64,000 nt of DNA from Cyrtodaria siliqua (GCA_037043455.1 JAWPHD010007166.1:1-64000), one strand, 5' to 3'. Positions 43,801 to 55,329 are shown, counted from the first letter of the stretch. Program-made: numbers and translations. The notes: a model not told the origin generated them from the letters alone.

Positions 43801-46800
43801 GATGGCTCTAAATGACTTAAGATTTCTATCTATATTTCCTTACCCTTTCTCTGCGATGGCTCTAAATGACTTAAGATTTCTATCTATATTTCCTTGCCCT
43901 CTCTCTGCGATGGCTCTACATGACTTAAGATGCCTATCTATATTTCCTTCCCCTCTCTCTGCGATGGCTCTAAATGACTTAGATGGCTATCTATATTTCC
44001 TTCCCATCTCTCTGCGATGGCTCTAAATGACTTCAGATGTCTATCTATATTTCCTTCCCGTCTCTCTGCGATGGCTCTAAATGACTTAAGATTTCTATCT
44101 ACATGTCCTTCCCCTCTCTCTGCGATGGCTGTAAATGACTTAAGATTTCTATCTATATTTCCTTCCCCTCTCTCTGCGATGGCTGTAAATGACTTAAGAT
44201 TTCTATCTATATTTCCTTCCCCTCTCTCTGCGATGGCTGTAAATGACTTAAGATTTCTATCTATATATCCTTCCCCTCTCCCTGCGATGGCTGTAAATGT
44301 CTTAAGATTTCTATCTATATATCCTTCCCCTCTCCTGCGATGGCTCTAAATGACTTAAGATGTCTATCTATATTTTTTCCCCTCTCTCTGCGGTGGCTCT
44401 AAATGACTTCATATTTGTATCTATATTTCCTTCCCCTCTGTCTGCGATGGCTCTAAATGACTTAAGATTTCTATCTATATTTCCTTCCCCTCTGTCTGCG
44501 ATGGCTCTAAATGACTTAAGATGTCTATCTATATTTTTCCCCCTCTCTCTGCGATGGCTCTAAATGACTACATATTTGTATCTATATTTCCTTGCCCTCT
44601 CTCTGCGATGGCTCTAAATGACTTACGATGTCTATCTATATTTCCTTCCCCTCTCTCTGCGATGGCTGTAAATGACTTAAGATTTCTATCTATATTTCCT
44701 TCCCCTATCTCTGCGATGGCTCTAAATGACTTAAGATTTCTATCTATATTTCCTTCCCCTCTCTCTGCGATGGCCTTAAATGACTTAAGATTTCTATCTA
44801 TATTTCCTTCCCCTCTCTCTGCGATGGCTGTAAATGACTTAAGATTTCTATCTATATTTCCTTCCCCTATCTCTGCGATGGCTCTAAATGACTTAAGATT
44901 TCTATCTATATTTCCTTCCCCTCTCTCTGCGATGGCTGTAAATGACTTAAGATTTCTATCTATATATCCTTCCCCTCTCCCTGCGATGTCTGTAAATGAC
45001 TTAAGATTTCTTTCTATATATCCTTCCCCTCTCCCTGCGATGGCTGTAAATGACTTAAGATGTCTATCTATATTTCCTTCCCCTCTCTCTGCGATGGCTG
45101 TAAATGACCTAAGATGTCTATCTATATTTCCTTCCCCTCTCTCTGCGATGTCTCTAAATGACTTAAGATGTCTATCTATATTTCCTTCCCCTCTCTCTGC
45201 GATGGCTCTAAATGACTTAAGATGTCTATCTATATTTTTTCCCCTCTCTCTGCGATGGCTCTAAATGACTACATATTTGTATCTATATTTCCTTCCCCTC
45301 TCTCTGCGATGGCTCTAAATGACTTAAGATGTCTATCTTTATTTCTTTCCCCTCTCTCTGCGATGGCTCTAAATGACTTAAGATGTCTATCTATATTTCC
45401 TTCCCCTCTCTCTGCGATGGCCCCTTAATGACTACATATTTGTATCTATATTTCCTTGCCCTCTCTCTGCGATGGCTCTAAATGACTTAAGATGTCTATC
45501 TATATTTCCTTCCCCTCTCTCTGCGATGGCTCTAAATGACTTCATATTTGTATCTATATTTCCTTCCCCTCTCTCTGCGATGGCTCTAAATGACTTCATA
45601 TTTGTATCTATATTTCCTTGCCCTCTCTCTGCGATGGCTCTAAATGACTTAAGATTTCTATCTATATTTCCTTCCCCTCTCTCTGCGATGGCTGTAAATG
45701 ACTTAAGATGTCTATCTATATTTCCTTCCCCTGTCTCTGCGATGGCTGTAAATGACTTAAGATGTCTATCTATATTTCCTTCCCGTCTCTCTGCGATGGC
45801 TCTAAATGACTTAAGATTTCTATCTATATTTCCTTCCCCTCTCTCTGCGATGGCTGTAAATGACTTAATATGTCTATCTATATTTCCTTCCCCTCTCTCT
45901 GCGATGGCTGTAATGACTTAAGATTTCTATCTATATTTCCTTCCCCTCTCTCTGCGATGGCTGTAAATGACTTAAGATGTCTATCTATATTTCCTTCCCG
46001 TTTCTCTGCGATGGCTCTAAATGACTTAAGATTTCTATCTATATTTCCTTCCTCTCTCTCTGCGATGGCTGTAAATGACTTAATATGTCTATCTATATTT
46101 CCTTCCCCTCTCTCTGCGATGGCTGTAATGACTTAAGATTTCTATCTATATTTCCTTCCCGTCTCTCTGCGATGGCTCTAAATGACTTAAGATTTCTATC
46201 TATATTTCCTTCCCCTCTCTCTGCGATGGCTGTAAATGACTTAATATGTCTATCTATATTTCCTTCCCCTCTCTCTGCGATGGCTGTACATGACTTAAGA
46301 TTTCTATCTATATTTCCTTCCCCTCTCTCTGCGATGGCTCTAAATGACTTAAGATGTCTATCTATATTTCCTTCCCCTCTCTCTGCGATGGCTGTAATGA
46401 CTTAAGATTTCTATCTATATTTCCTTCCCCTCTCTCTGCGATGGCTGTAAATGACTTAATATGTCTATCTATATTTCCTTCCCCTCTCTCTGCGATGGCT
46501 GTACATGACTTAAGATTTCTATCTATAATTCCTTCCCCTCTCTCTGCGATGGCTGTAAATGACTTAAGATGTCTATCTATATTTCCTTCCCCTCTCTCTG
46601 CGATGGCTGTAATGACTTAAGATTTCTATCTATATTTCCTTCCCGTCTCTCTGCGATGGCTCTAAATGACTTAAGATTTCTATCTATATTTCCTTCCCCT
46701 CTCTCTGCGATGGCTGTACATGACTTAATATGTCTATCTATATTTCCTTCCCCTCTCTCTGCGATGGCTGTACATGACTTAAGATGTCTATCTATATTTC

Positions 46801-46945
46801 CTTCCCCTCTCTCTGCAATGGCTCTAAATGACTTAAGATGTCTATTTAATATCCTTCCCCTCTCCCTGCGATGGCTCTAAATGTCTTAAGATGTCTATCT
46901 ACTGATCATTCCACTCTCTCTGCGATGGCTCTATATGACTTAAGA
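43795..46945. repeat. 54-bp satellite derived from a SINE tail, ~58 copies
   Basis: Unit: GCGATGGCTCTAAATGACTT, then AAGATTTCTATCTATATTTC and CTTCCCCTCTCTCT, 54 bp or 18 codons. In frame it reads MALNDLRFLSIFPSPLSA over and over, up to 247 codons before single-base indels shift it. The unit resembles the SINE segment 'tgtatccttcccctctctct' plus 'ggggcggctctaaataaca'. Both edges keep further SINE sequence, 43690-43795 on the left and 'cagttaaacaacc' near 46960 on the right. Variant units (CTC/GTA, GAT/AAT) form higher-order blocks of about 215 bp around 45.9-46.6 kb. Confidence 0.9.
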
Positions 46946-47272
46946 CAATGTGTAGAAGGACAGTTAAACAACCGTTTAATTCAGTGGTTCATAAACAATA
47001 TATCCAGACTTGATGGACAAGAGTTTTTCTATCCAGAACTCAACAGAAAGAAACTAAGAGCTATAACCAAACAGAGAGGCGAGCTAACAAACAATATTAC
47101 CATTTCAAATTGCTAGAAATCAGTTCAGAGACAAAATCCAGAACCCACCCACCCCTAGGGGAACATAGGTTGTGGATCAATGGTGAATTTAACTCTACCC
47201 ACGCACGTGTTGTCTCCTAGGGGTGGCGGGTAATAACTGCAATATATTTAAACACGTGTATTCTTTTCTATC

Positions 47273-47560
47273 GCTCATCAATTGGCGAATGATTCAGCAA
47301 CAGGCTTTGATAGACAACTCGCGGTTGTGCCGCTCATTAACCTAACAAGGCTCATCAATATTGGCGAATGATTCAGCAACTGGTTTTGACCGACAACCCA
47401 CATTTGTGCTGCTCAGCAGCCTAACAAGGCTCATCAATTTGGCGAATGATTCAGCGACATGTTTTGATAGACAACCCACATCTGTGCCGCTCAGCAACCT
47501 AACACGGCTCATCCATATTGGCCAATGATTCAGACACAGTTTTTGATAGATCATAAAACC
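47273..47560. repeat. ~78-bp tandem repeat, ~4 copies
   Basis: Units begin 'gctcatcaat.ttggcgaatg' at 47273, 47350, 47429 and 47507, and continue 'attcagcaacaggttttgat' and 'agacaacccacatctgtgc'. Spacing is 77-79 bp. Confidence 0.9.
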
Positions 47561-47622
47561 ATGCAACAGTCACCTTTCCACTCATGTCACTTGCTAGGTC
47601 TCTATTTACATATATGAGGGCT

Positions 47623-47945
47623 GGCGTGGCGCAGTCGGTAGCGCGGCGGATTTGTAACCGGAGGCCCCGGGTTCAATCCTCCGTGGTGCCACTGAGTTCC
47701 GTCGGTGTGTTCTTGGGCAAGACACTTTCCCTTAGCCCCGTCCGTCGGATGGGGACGTAAACCGGGCGGTCCCGTGTATCGGTCTATCCTCCGAGCACGT
47801 TAAAGAACCATAGGAATCTATTCGATAATAAGAGTAGGGCAGGTTCCCGGATACCTATGTATCCTTCCCCTCTCTCTGGGGCGGCTCTAAATAACATATA
47901 CTGTGTTGATGAGCCGTTAAACAACATTCATTCAATTCAATTCAT
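47623..47945 (+). repeat. Full-length tRNA-derived SINE
   Basis: The head has A box 'tggcgcagtcggtagcgcgg', anticodon loop TTTGTAA (TGT, Thr-like) and B box 'gggttcaatcctccgtggtg'. The body carries 'cttgggcaagacactttccc', 'gatggggacgtaaaccgggc', 'taagagtagggcaggttccc', 'tatccttcccctctctctgg' and 'gatgagccgttaaacaacat', ending in 'tcattcaattcaattcattc'. This is the reference copy for the fragments at 28563, 36149, 43690 and the 54-bp satellite. Confidence 0.85.
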
Positions 47946-48109
47946 TCTATTTACATATATGTCAGATCCGCAGTAAAATGTCACTTGGAGTTATTTTTAT
48001 CAAAACAGCAAGAAAAAAAGATTTTGTGGAAACATTTCATCCCCAATAAATGCAACCATCTTAGCTAACATGTTACACATCTAAAACTTCCATTTGCAAT
48101 ATTTGCATG

Positions 48110-48480
48110 TCATTTTGAGATTAAACGGGCCTTCACTTCTGCTGCAGTTCATCCCAGGGTCAAAAGGGTCACATGTTTTACATATACTTATATTGGGTAA
48201 CACTTAAAAATCGTCTTCTCTAAAACCACAAAGTATAGAACTGTCATATATTGCATGTAGTATAAGCTTATGGTCCTTAACCAATTTTGTTGAAATGGTG
48301 ACCCTGTCATGCATTTAATAAAAATCTTTTAAAAATTATTTTCTGAAGCTACATGAGCTAGAGGTAAAATGATGCAGGTACCATAAGCTTATGTTCCTCT
48401 GCTAGATTTGTTCAAATGGCGATTTTGTGGTCAAATTTGGTCCTGCCTCAGGGGTCACATATTTTACCTAGAATGCTATG
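48110..48480. repeat. ~120-bp degenerate repeat, 2-3 copies
   Basis: Shared phrases: 'agtataagcttatggtcctt' and 'accataagcttatgttcctc', 'ttgttgaaatggtgac' and 'ttgttcaaatggcgat', and the 'aggggtcacatattttac' and 'aagggtcacatgttttac' ends. Old bivalve-type repeat, no coding. Confidence 0.6.
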
Positions 48481-48889
48481 CCAAGGTTGAGCAGTGGAAA
48501 AGTTGCACAACTATTTAGTTCCACCGATTGACCTCAACTTTTCGGAATAGATTACTGAATGCATTATGGGATTCACTTTTGGGATTCACTTATTTTGAGC
48601 CACTTCCAAGTGTTTTTCCTCCATGGTGGGGTGTGTGGGGGAAGGTGGAAAAAGAATTGAATACATATGTTTATTTTATACTCATACGCAATTTCATTCA
48701 CGCTCACTAATTGCCAGCTAGTGAATACTGAACTGTCATTGCGTGCCTTAACGCAGGCTAATTGCTTCTCTTACATTTAACCAAATATAATTTAGTTACC
48801 ATATATGTTAAACAGATGCAGAAGATAACGACAACTACCACAGGAGAGAAGTATCTTTCGACCGTAGTAGTGTCTTAAAAAGAGAAAAA

Positions 48890-49400
48890 AAAATCAACGT
48901 GCTACAAATCACTGTATTACACAATATAATATTACGACAACAGTTTGAGTATGTGTCGATTGTTTGGGACCAAATCAAACATTTCCAAGCTAGAATCAGT
49001 ACAACGCAGAGCAGCGCTCGGTTATCATCGTTCTTCAACATTTGGGTTGGGAAGATGGGAAGGGATAGGAAGGATAGAAAGAGCTTCAAGTTCGATGACA
49101 ACAAACAGTAACCGTTATCATTTACCGGATTCTACACCAGCTTGTTGAAATCCCAGCATCACCATACCTCCATCCGACAGGATCTTACACTAGAGGACAT
49201 TCAAGCAGATTTCTCTTCATCCGAGTCAATGGGTACAAGGACTCCTCTTCCTATCAGGAATTCGGCTTTGGAACTCCCTACCATTCAGCCTAGTCAACGC
49301 CCAATCCATCGATGCCTTCCGCCCCGACTACAAATCAGTAGTTTTATTATTTACTGGTCCGATGGGATCATCACGCCTATTCTGTGTTGCTTTAAAATAG
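48890..49400 (+). pseudogene. LINE C-terminal fragment, heavily decayed
   Basis: Pieces in several frames: QQFEYVSIVWDP (about 48938), KLESVQRRAA (about 48985), YRILHQLVEIPAS (about 49130), TRGHSSRFLF, RVNGYKDS and SFGFGTPYHSA near 49270. This order is the thumb-to-C-terminus of a Jockey-like LINE. At least three frame changes. A tail repeat ('ggtgctaggaggcgtgagag', 49417) follows. Confidence 0.75.
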
Positions 49401-49404
49401 AATA

Positions 49405-49550
49405 TCGCTTAAGCCGGTGCTAGGAGGCGTGAGAGGTGTTTCATCTTATAATTACCTCCCATGAACAGACTCCATAAAACCGAATAATGCTACTTTTCTC
49501 TGTTGTTTGTGTTTGTTGCTTCCAAGGGATCACCTTTCCAGTATTTATTT
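49405..49550 (+). repeat. Dispersed repeat, also at 56.25 kb
   Basis: 'ccggtgctaggaggcgtgag', 'aggtgtttcatcttata', 'acctcccatgaacagactcc', 'ataaaaccgaataatgct' and 'gttgcttccaagggatcacc' match 56252-56380 in order. It directly follows the LINE fragment here and may be its 3' untranslated region. Confidence 0.7.
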
Positions 49551-50535
49551 ACACGGGTTAATTATTGCCCACACGTAAATAACTGCGATCGTGCACAGCC
49601 GGCTAACATTACTACTACTACGTCGGATGTCAACCTACTTCACTTTGGTGTCCAGCTGATTATTGTAAAATGGTATATTTTCTACAGACGACAGCATCCG
49701 ATTGTATATATTGTCTATGGACGACAACATCCGCAACAGTTTTCCGTGTTCATAATCGGTTATAGCTAATGAACCGTTTGTAATGTTGTCTTGAACCTTT
49801 AGTATAATTTAAAGAATCGCAGTAGCATTGCAGTAAAGCCAATTGCTAGTGTACATCACATTTTGCATGTTCACTTGCTACACACACGTTCTCCTACAAA
49901 ATAAGATTATTTACGTATATGATGGATTTGGCGGCCCATAAAAGTAATAAAAAAATCCCAGTTTTCACTGCCTTCTGGTCCTTCATGTATACAGTTGTAA
50001 CTCGTTTAAATATTAAATCTTTCCATTATCACTTTGAGAACGTGATGGCTTGACCGTCATAAACAAACGACACCGTTATCTTAAACCGTTAAAAAGTAAA
50101 AATGCAAATATGAATGTGGTTTGAGAAACACCCTCCTCCCCATCTTCATTCCAGCCTGTTCTCCTTAACCTTGACCATGCGACACGGGATAAGGTGTCCG
50201 ACACTTCGGCTCTTGGTGACGCGCTTATAAGTTTCACCTTGAGCCGTGACCTTACCGAGTTTACGTAGCCTTGTGTCCGATATAGACCGAACCCCGACCC
50301 TAGAACATGCAAGTATCCGTACGGGTACTGTCAGGAGGCAGTGAGGTGGACAACACCAGGCATAAGATGTGACAACTGTAATGTATGGTACTACCAGTAG
50401 TGTATGAGTATACACTATTGTGTTTATTAAGCCCCATAGAATGTCAACTGGGAAAGCGTGCAATGTAGAGCTATCCAACTTCTCATCGTCCCTCTTTAAT
50501 TAATTAATTAGAGACCTCGGATACCTTCAAGTCGC
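49551..50535. other. Unassigned spacer
   Basis: Includes a small duplication of 'gacgacagcatccgattgta' and 'gacgacaacatccg' near 49687-49733. Open frames on the minus strand (50076-50478) show no recognisable domain. Confidence 0.4.
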
Positions 50536-50541
50536 AGCAAC

Positions 50542-50883
50542 ATGATGCTCCGGATCAAGAAATTTAGCTCCAATTGTCGACGTGCAACATATTTACCAAA
50601 CAAGACCATAACCTATCACATGTCAGCAACCCAGGATTCTATTTCCAGTTGTACTCTCCCAGATACTCCTTCATCAATTTCAGATGATGTTTTCACTCTT
50701 TCCAGCTTCCACAATTTTAGTGAGCGCCACATGGTACATTGCAGCACCAGGCAGCGAAATCCCACTGAGTTTAAGAATAATAAATTGTCACTCAATGTCC
50801 GACATGAAGCCTCAGCTGGAAACCATGCTTGAATCCACGCAGGCCGATATTGTTATAGGTACAGACTCCTAGTTTTAATCACC
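50542..50883 (+). pseudogene. LINE 5' fragment entering the endonuclease domain
   Basis: Two overlapping frames give a Ser/Pro/Thr-rich leader (PDTPSSISDDVFTLSSFHNF) then IPLSLRIINCHSMSDMKPQL and ESTQADIVIGTDS. The last part matches the first strand and helix of the apurinic-type endonuclease of LINEs, where a conserved Glu is normally found after 'IGT' and here is Asp. It stops at a mariner insertion (TACGAGG at 50884). Confidence 0.7.
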
Positions 50884-51600
50884 TACGAGGGGCATTTAAA
50901 ATGTTTTGAGACTGGCCTCGTAAAATAAAACATTACATGTTTATGGATAAATATTCTATTTTAATCCTTAGAAGTATTCGCCCTTAACAAGAATACACTT
51001 TTTTAAACGACATATCCATGACAGGAAAGCCGTAGAATAGTCTCTCCTTGGTATACCCTTCAGACACCGATGAACCGCATTGCCAACGGCCCTTCTCGAG
51101 ATATAACGACGTCCAGCGAGCATCCTTTTCAGCTTTGGAAACGGAAAAAAGTCACACGTACTAAGATCCGGCGAGTATGGTGGGTGTTGAAGACATACAC
51201 TTCTCAAAACTGCTAACTACACCGCTCACGTTTTGGGTTATATATATCGATGGGTTGAATGTTTTTCAATAAAATAAAAATTTGTCTCATATAGTGCAGA
51301 TTTGTGTTATTTGTTTATTTAATTACAAACAACTATGAAATAATGATATTAACAAAATTATTCATATTTTAAATCGGTGTAGTTGGCTGTTTTGAAAAGT
51401 GTATAAAACGTGAGCGGTGTAGTTAGCAGTTTTGAGAAGTGTATATGTTCATCTCGAAGAAATTGCTGTACTGTAGTACTTTTATGTGAAAATGCATTGT
51501 CATGTTTGAGATGTATGTCCTTTAAACCAGTCCTCGGTAACATATTGATTTTTCTCTGATTTTAAGACCTTGTCCCAGGTGTGAGAAGTTAGCTCGGAGT
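50884..51600 (-). pseudogene. Mariner transposase remnant, split by a MITE
   Basis: The 3' terminus TACGAGGGGCATTTAAAATG is mariner-like. On the minus strand, C-terminal to the MITE: HPPYSPDLSTCDFFPFPKLK, then GRRYISRRAVGNAVHRCLKG and a stop at 50968. Upstream of the MITE: LKDIHLKHDNAFSHKSTTVQ (about 51510-51450), the HDNA-H-K motif of mariners. HDN plus SPDLS-CDFF correspond to the second and third catalytic acid regions (DD34D). The N-terminal half and the other terminal repeat are not found. Not functional. Confidence 0.85.
51198..51441. mobile_element. MITE with 37-bp perfect TIRs inside the mariner
   Basis: The left end begins CACTTCTCAAAACTGCTAAC and runs through 'tacaccgctcacgtttt'. 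The right end is its exact inverse, ending at 51441. TA flanks both sides (51196-51197 and 51442-51443). Near the right end a 30-bp part of the TIR is repeated with a few changes (51376-51405). 244 bp, non-coding; perfect TIRs suggest recent activity. Confidence 0.9.
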
Positions 51601-51649
51601 TCGTAGTTCGGCGTTCGACATTCGTTCTGTTACGGATTTGTTACAGATT

Positions 51650-52765
51650 TGTCAGCACGGAGTTCAACATTCATTTGTCAGCAGCGAGTTCGACATTCAA
51701 ACCCAACACGGAGTTCGACATTCGCAGCACGGAGTTCAACATTCGAACCCAACACGGAGTTCGACATTCGCAGCACGGAGTTCAACATTCGAACCCAACA
51801 CGGAGTTCGACATTCGCAGCACGGAGTTCAACATTCGAACCCAACACGGAGTTCGACATTCGCAGCACGGAGTTCAACATTCGAACCCAACACGGAGTTC
51901 GACATTCGCAGCACGGAGTTCAACATTCGAACCCAACACGGAGTTCGACATTCGCAGCACGGAGTTCAACATTCGAACCCAACACGGAGTTCGACATTCG
52001 CAGCACGGAGTTCAACATTCGAACCCAACACGGAGTTCGACATTCGCAGCACGGAGTTCAACATTCGAACCCAACACGGAGTTCGACATTTGCAGCACGG
52101 AGTTCAACATTCATTTGTCAGCAGCGAGTTCGACATTCAAACCCAACACGGAGTTTGACATTCGCAGCACGGAGTTCAACATTCGAACCCAACACGGAGT
52201 TCGACATTCGCAGCACGGAGTTCAACATTCGAACCCAACACGGAGTTCGACATTCGCAGCACGGAGTTCAACATTCGAACCCAACACGGAGTTCGACATT
52301 CGCAGCACGGAGTTCAACATTCGAACCCAACACGGAGTTCGACATTCGCAGCACGGAGTTCAACATTCGAACCCAACACGGAGTTCGACATTCGCAGCAC
52401 GGAGTTCAACATTCGAACCCAACACGGAGTTCGACATTTGCAGCACGGAGTTCAACATTCATTTGTCAGCAGCGAGTTCGACATTCAAACCCAACACGGA
52501 GTTCGACATTCGCAGCACGGAGTTCAACATTCGAACCCAACACGGAGTTCGACATTCGTAGCACGGAGTTCAACATTCGAACCCAACACGGAGTTCGACA
52601 TTCGCAGCTCGGAGTTCAACATTCGAACCCAACACGGAGTTCGACATTCGCAGCACGGAGTTCAACATTCGAACCCAACACGGAGTTCGACATTCGCAGC
52701 ACGGAGTTCAACATTCGAACCCAACACGGAGTTCGACATTCGCAGCTCGGAGTTCAACATTCAAA
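51650..52765. repeat. 46-bp dimeric minisatellite
   Basis: Each unit has two related halves: CGGAGTTCGACATTCGCAGC-A (21 bp) and CGGAGTTCAACATTCGAACC-CAACA (25 bp). A variant block 'attcatttgtcagcagcgag' recurs at 51670, 52110 and 52458, so larger blocks of about 440 and 348 bp were duplicated (difference 92 bp = 2 units). Stop-free in all three plus frames, giving a 507-codon frame that is not a gene on this evidence. Confidence 0.95.
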
Positions 52766-53515
52766 ATTTCAAAATTTCAAAATTCAAAATTCAAAATTTC
52801 AAAAATTCCAAAATTTCAAAATTCAAAATTTCAAAATTTCAAAATTTCAAATTTTCCAAAATTTCAAATTTTCCAAAATTTCAAAATTTCCAAAATTCCA
52901 AAATTTCAAAATTTCAAAATTCAAAATTTCAAATTTTCCGAAATTTCAAATTTTCCAAAATTTCAAATTTTCCAAAATTTCAAAATTTCCAAAATTTCAA
53001 AATACAAAATTTAAATTTCACAATTCAACATTCGAATTCAACTCCGAGTTCGACATTCGCAGCTCGGAGTTCATCATTCGAATCCAACTCGGAGTTCGAC
53101 ATTGCCAGCTCCGAGTTCGACATTCAAACCCTACCCGGAGTTCGACATTCGCAGCTCGGTGTTCAACATTCGAACCCAACTCGAAATTCAACATTTAAAC
53201 AATTCAAAATTTAAATTTCAAAATTCAAAATTTAAATTTCAAAATTCAAAATTTCCAAAATTTAAAATTCAAAATTTCAAAATTTCCAAAATTTCAAAAT
53301 TTAAATTGCACAATTCCAAATTTCAAAATTCAAAGTTAAAAAAATTCCAAAGTTCAAAATTTAAATTTCAAAAAATTCAAAATTTAAATTTCAAAATTCA
53401 ATTCAAAATTTAACAAAATCCAAAATTCAAAATTTAAATTTAAAAAAAATTCAAAATTTAAATTTCAAAATTCAAAATTTCAAAATTCAAAAAATTCAAA
53501 ATTTGAGTTCAACAG
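52760..53515. repeat. AT-rich 'caaaatttcaaaattc' field with a GTTCGACATTC island
   Basis: Short units (8-10 bp, 'caaaatttc' and 'ttccaaaat') fill 52762-53020 and 53195-53512, all in one strand sense. Between them, 53020-53195, lie about seven units of the 'ctcggagttcgacattcgca' type. The field is embedded between two blocks of the same minisatellite family. Confidence 0.95.
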
Positions 53516-53930
53516 CTCGGAGTTCAACATTCAAACCCAACTCGGAGTTCGACATTGCCAGCTCGGAGTTCAACATTCGAACCCAACTCGGAGTTCGACA
53601 TTCCCAGCTCGGAGTTCGACATTCAAACCCAACTCGGAGTTCAACATTCCCAGCTCGGAGTTCAACAGTCAAACCCAGCTCGGAGTTCGACATTTGCAGC
53701 TCGGAGTTCAACATTCGAACCCGACTCGGAGTTCGACATTCGCAGCTCGGAGTTCGACATTCAAACTCAACTCGGAGTTCAACATTCCCAGCTCGAAGCC
53801 CAGCTCGGAGTTCGACATTTGACATTTGAACCCAGCTCGGAGTTCAACATTCTCAGCGTGGAGTTCGACATTCAAATCCAACTCGGAGTTCGACATTGCC
53901 AGCTCGGAGTTCAACATTCAAAACCCAAAT
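53510..53930. repeat. Second block of the GTTCGACATTC minisatellite (CTC variant)
   Basis: Units 'gctcggagttcgacattc' with spacers 'gcca', 'ccca' or 'aaaccca'. It uses CAGCTCGG where the 51.65-52.76 kb block uses CAGCACGG, so the two blocks evolved apart. Stop-free on both strands. Confidence 0.9.
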
Positions 53931-54424
53931 ATGTCCGAGAGTAATGTAGTTAGTCTTAAACTATGTTTGTTTTCAACAAATAACACGAAAAAAAGAACTT
54001 TTAACATTTTGTATTTAATTTTTTGGTGTTTTCTTTTGATTTTATTTTTATTCCCAACACCGATATAGCAACCTGTATCAAAGACAGTTTTGATCAAATA
54101 TGATTATTAATACAGTTATGAACAAGACGTTGATATATACTATATTTAAAACAGTAGAACAATCCAGTGGTATCTTTATAAACTGTTTCTTTATTTCATC
54201 TTATCATTAATAATAATTAACTGACATTGTGAATCACTAAAAGCCTTTCGAAATAGTTGTTGCTATATACTATATTATATAATAAAAAGCCTTTCGAAAT
54301 AGTTGTTGCTATATACTATTATATATAATAAAGCAATACTCATATAGTTTTCACGTTTTATCTGAAGTAAAATCAAACAAACCAATGCCGTAACCAGAAC
54401 GTTTTCCCCACACTATTGATAAAC
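53931..54424. other. Unassigned AT-rich spacer
   Basis: Includes a 55-bp tandem pair, 'aaaagcctttcgaaatagtt' then 'gttgctatatacta', at about 54238-54330. No gene is seen. Confidence 0.6.
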
Positions 54425-55304
54425 TATACTGAAGGGAAAAAGAAACGCGACACGGGAATTTCCGCTATACATTGTATGTAGAATGTGCTGCTGTTAATCG
54501 AATGGTGCATGGCTGCGTAAGACCTTTCCTTTCTTTTGTAAAATATAGTTTCTCAACAACATTTACTTAGATATATTGTAACCGGCACTCGCTTACGGTT
54601 TTTTCAATTGCTTTTGTTAAGTGTTACTCTAAGTATAGTATTAATAATTTATGCTCACTAATTCTTTAAATAACATACAAACTCTTTTCCCCTGGACATA
54701 ATAAATCACCAGTGTTAAATCGGTTTTTCAACGGACATGAACAGTACTGTGTGTGATATATATTGGACATGAACTGTGATAGTGTGTTTTTTTTCATAGT
54801 GAGCATTTTTTAATTATTCTAGTAATCTCTTCTGTTTACGAGTGCTGTCCAGACATCTGGTTCTTAATTGTAAATAAATAAAGATTTATGAAAAACAAAG
54901 AAAAAAAAAGAGACTTTTCCTTTCGAAAAAAAGACAAAAACAACACATAACACAGCAAATAGTATTCCTTCAAAGTTTCAATACTGACAGAGTACCCGTT
55001 TGGCTCAAGCATGTGAGAAAACTTAGGATGCAAACGTTTGCGAACTCTTTACGTTAAATACAGTACTGAAATGGCTCAATTTTTCAAAGAGGAATTTCAA
55101 CATTTATGAATTTCTTGTTAAAAAGTGTACTGTGATTAAAACGTCTATAACATCACAGTTGTGTCCTTTCTCTAACTAACTGCACGTTTTTTCCTTACAA
55201 AACATCTTGGGATTTCTTTGGAATATTATGTGAAATTAAGTGTGCAGCATATACAATATATGGCGGAAATTACAGTGTCGTGTTTCTTTTTTCCTTCAGT
55301 ATAT
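54425..55304. mobile_element. Tc1/mariner-type TIR element, ~880 bp
   Basis: The left end is ACTGAAGGGAAAAAGAAACG-CGACAC and the right end is its inverse with two to three mismatches; similarity continues about 55 bp inward ('aatttccgc.ata'). TA lies at both borders. The interior is AT-rich with short frames only; no transposase recognised. It separates two minisatellite fields. Confidence 0.8.
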
Positions 55305-55329
55305 TTTATTAGGTTAAGCAAAGCAAATT

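Noticed and set aside
50076..50478. Overlapping minus-strand frames of 78 and 110 codons
   Set aside because: No domain or conserved motif seen, and two frames overlap with neither favoured.
51675..53198. 507-codon open frame
   Set aside because: It follows a 46-bp tandem repeat read through all three phases and a caaaatttc field; no domain, no splice or start context, and the other two plus frames are equally open over the repeat.
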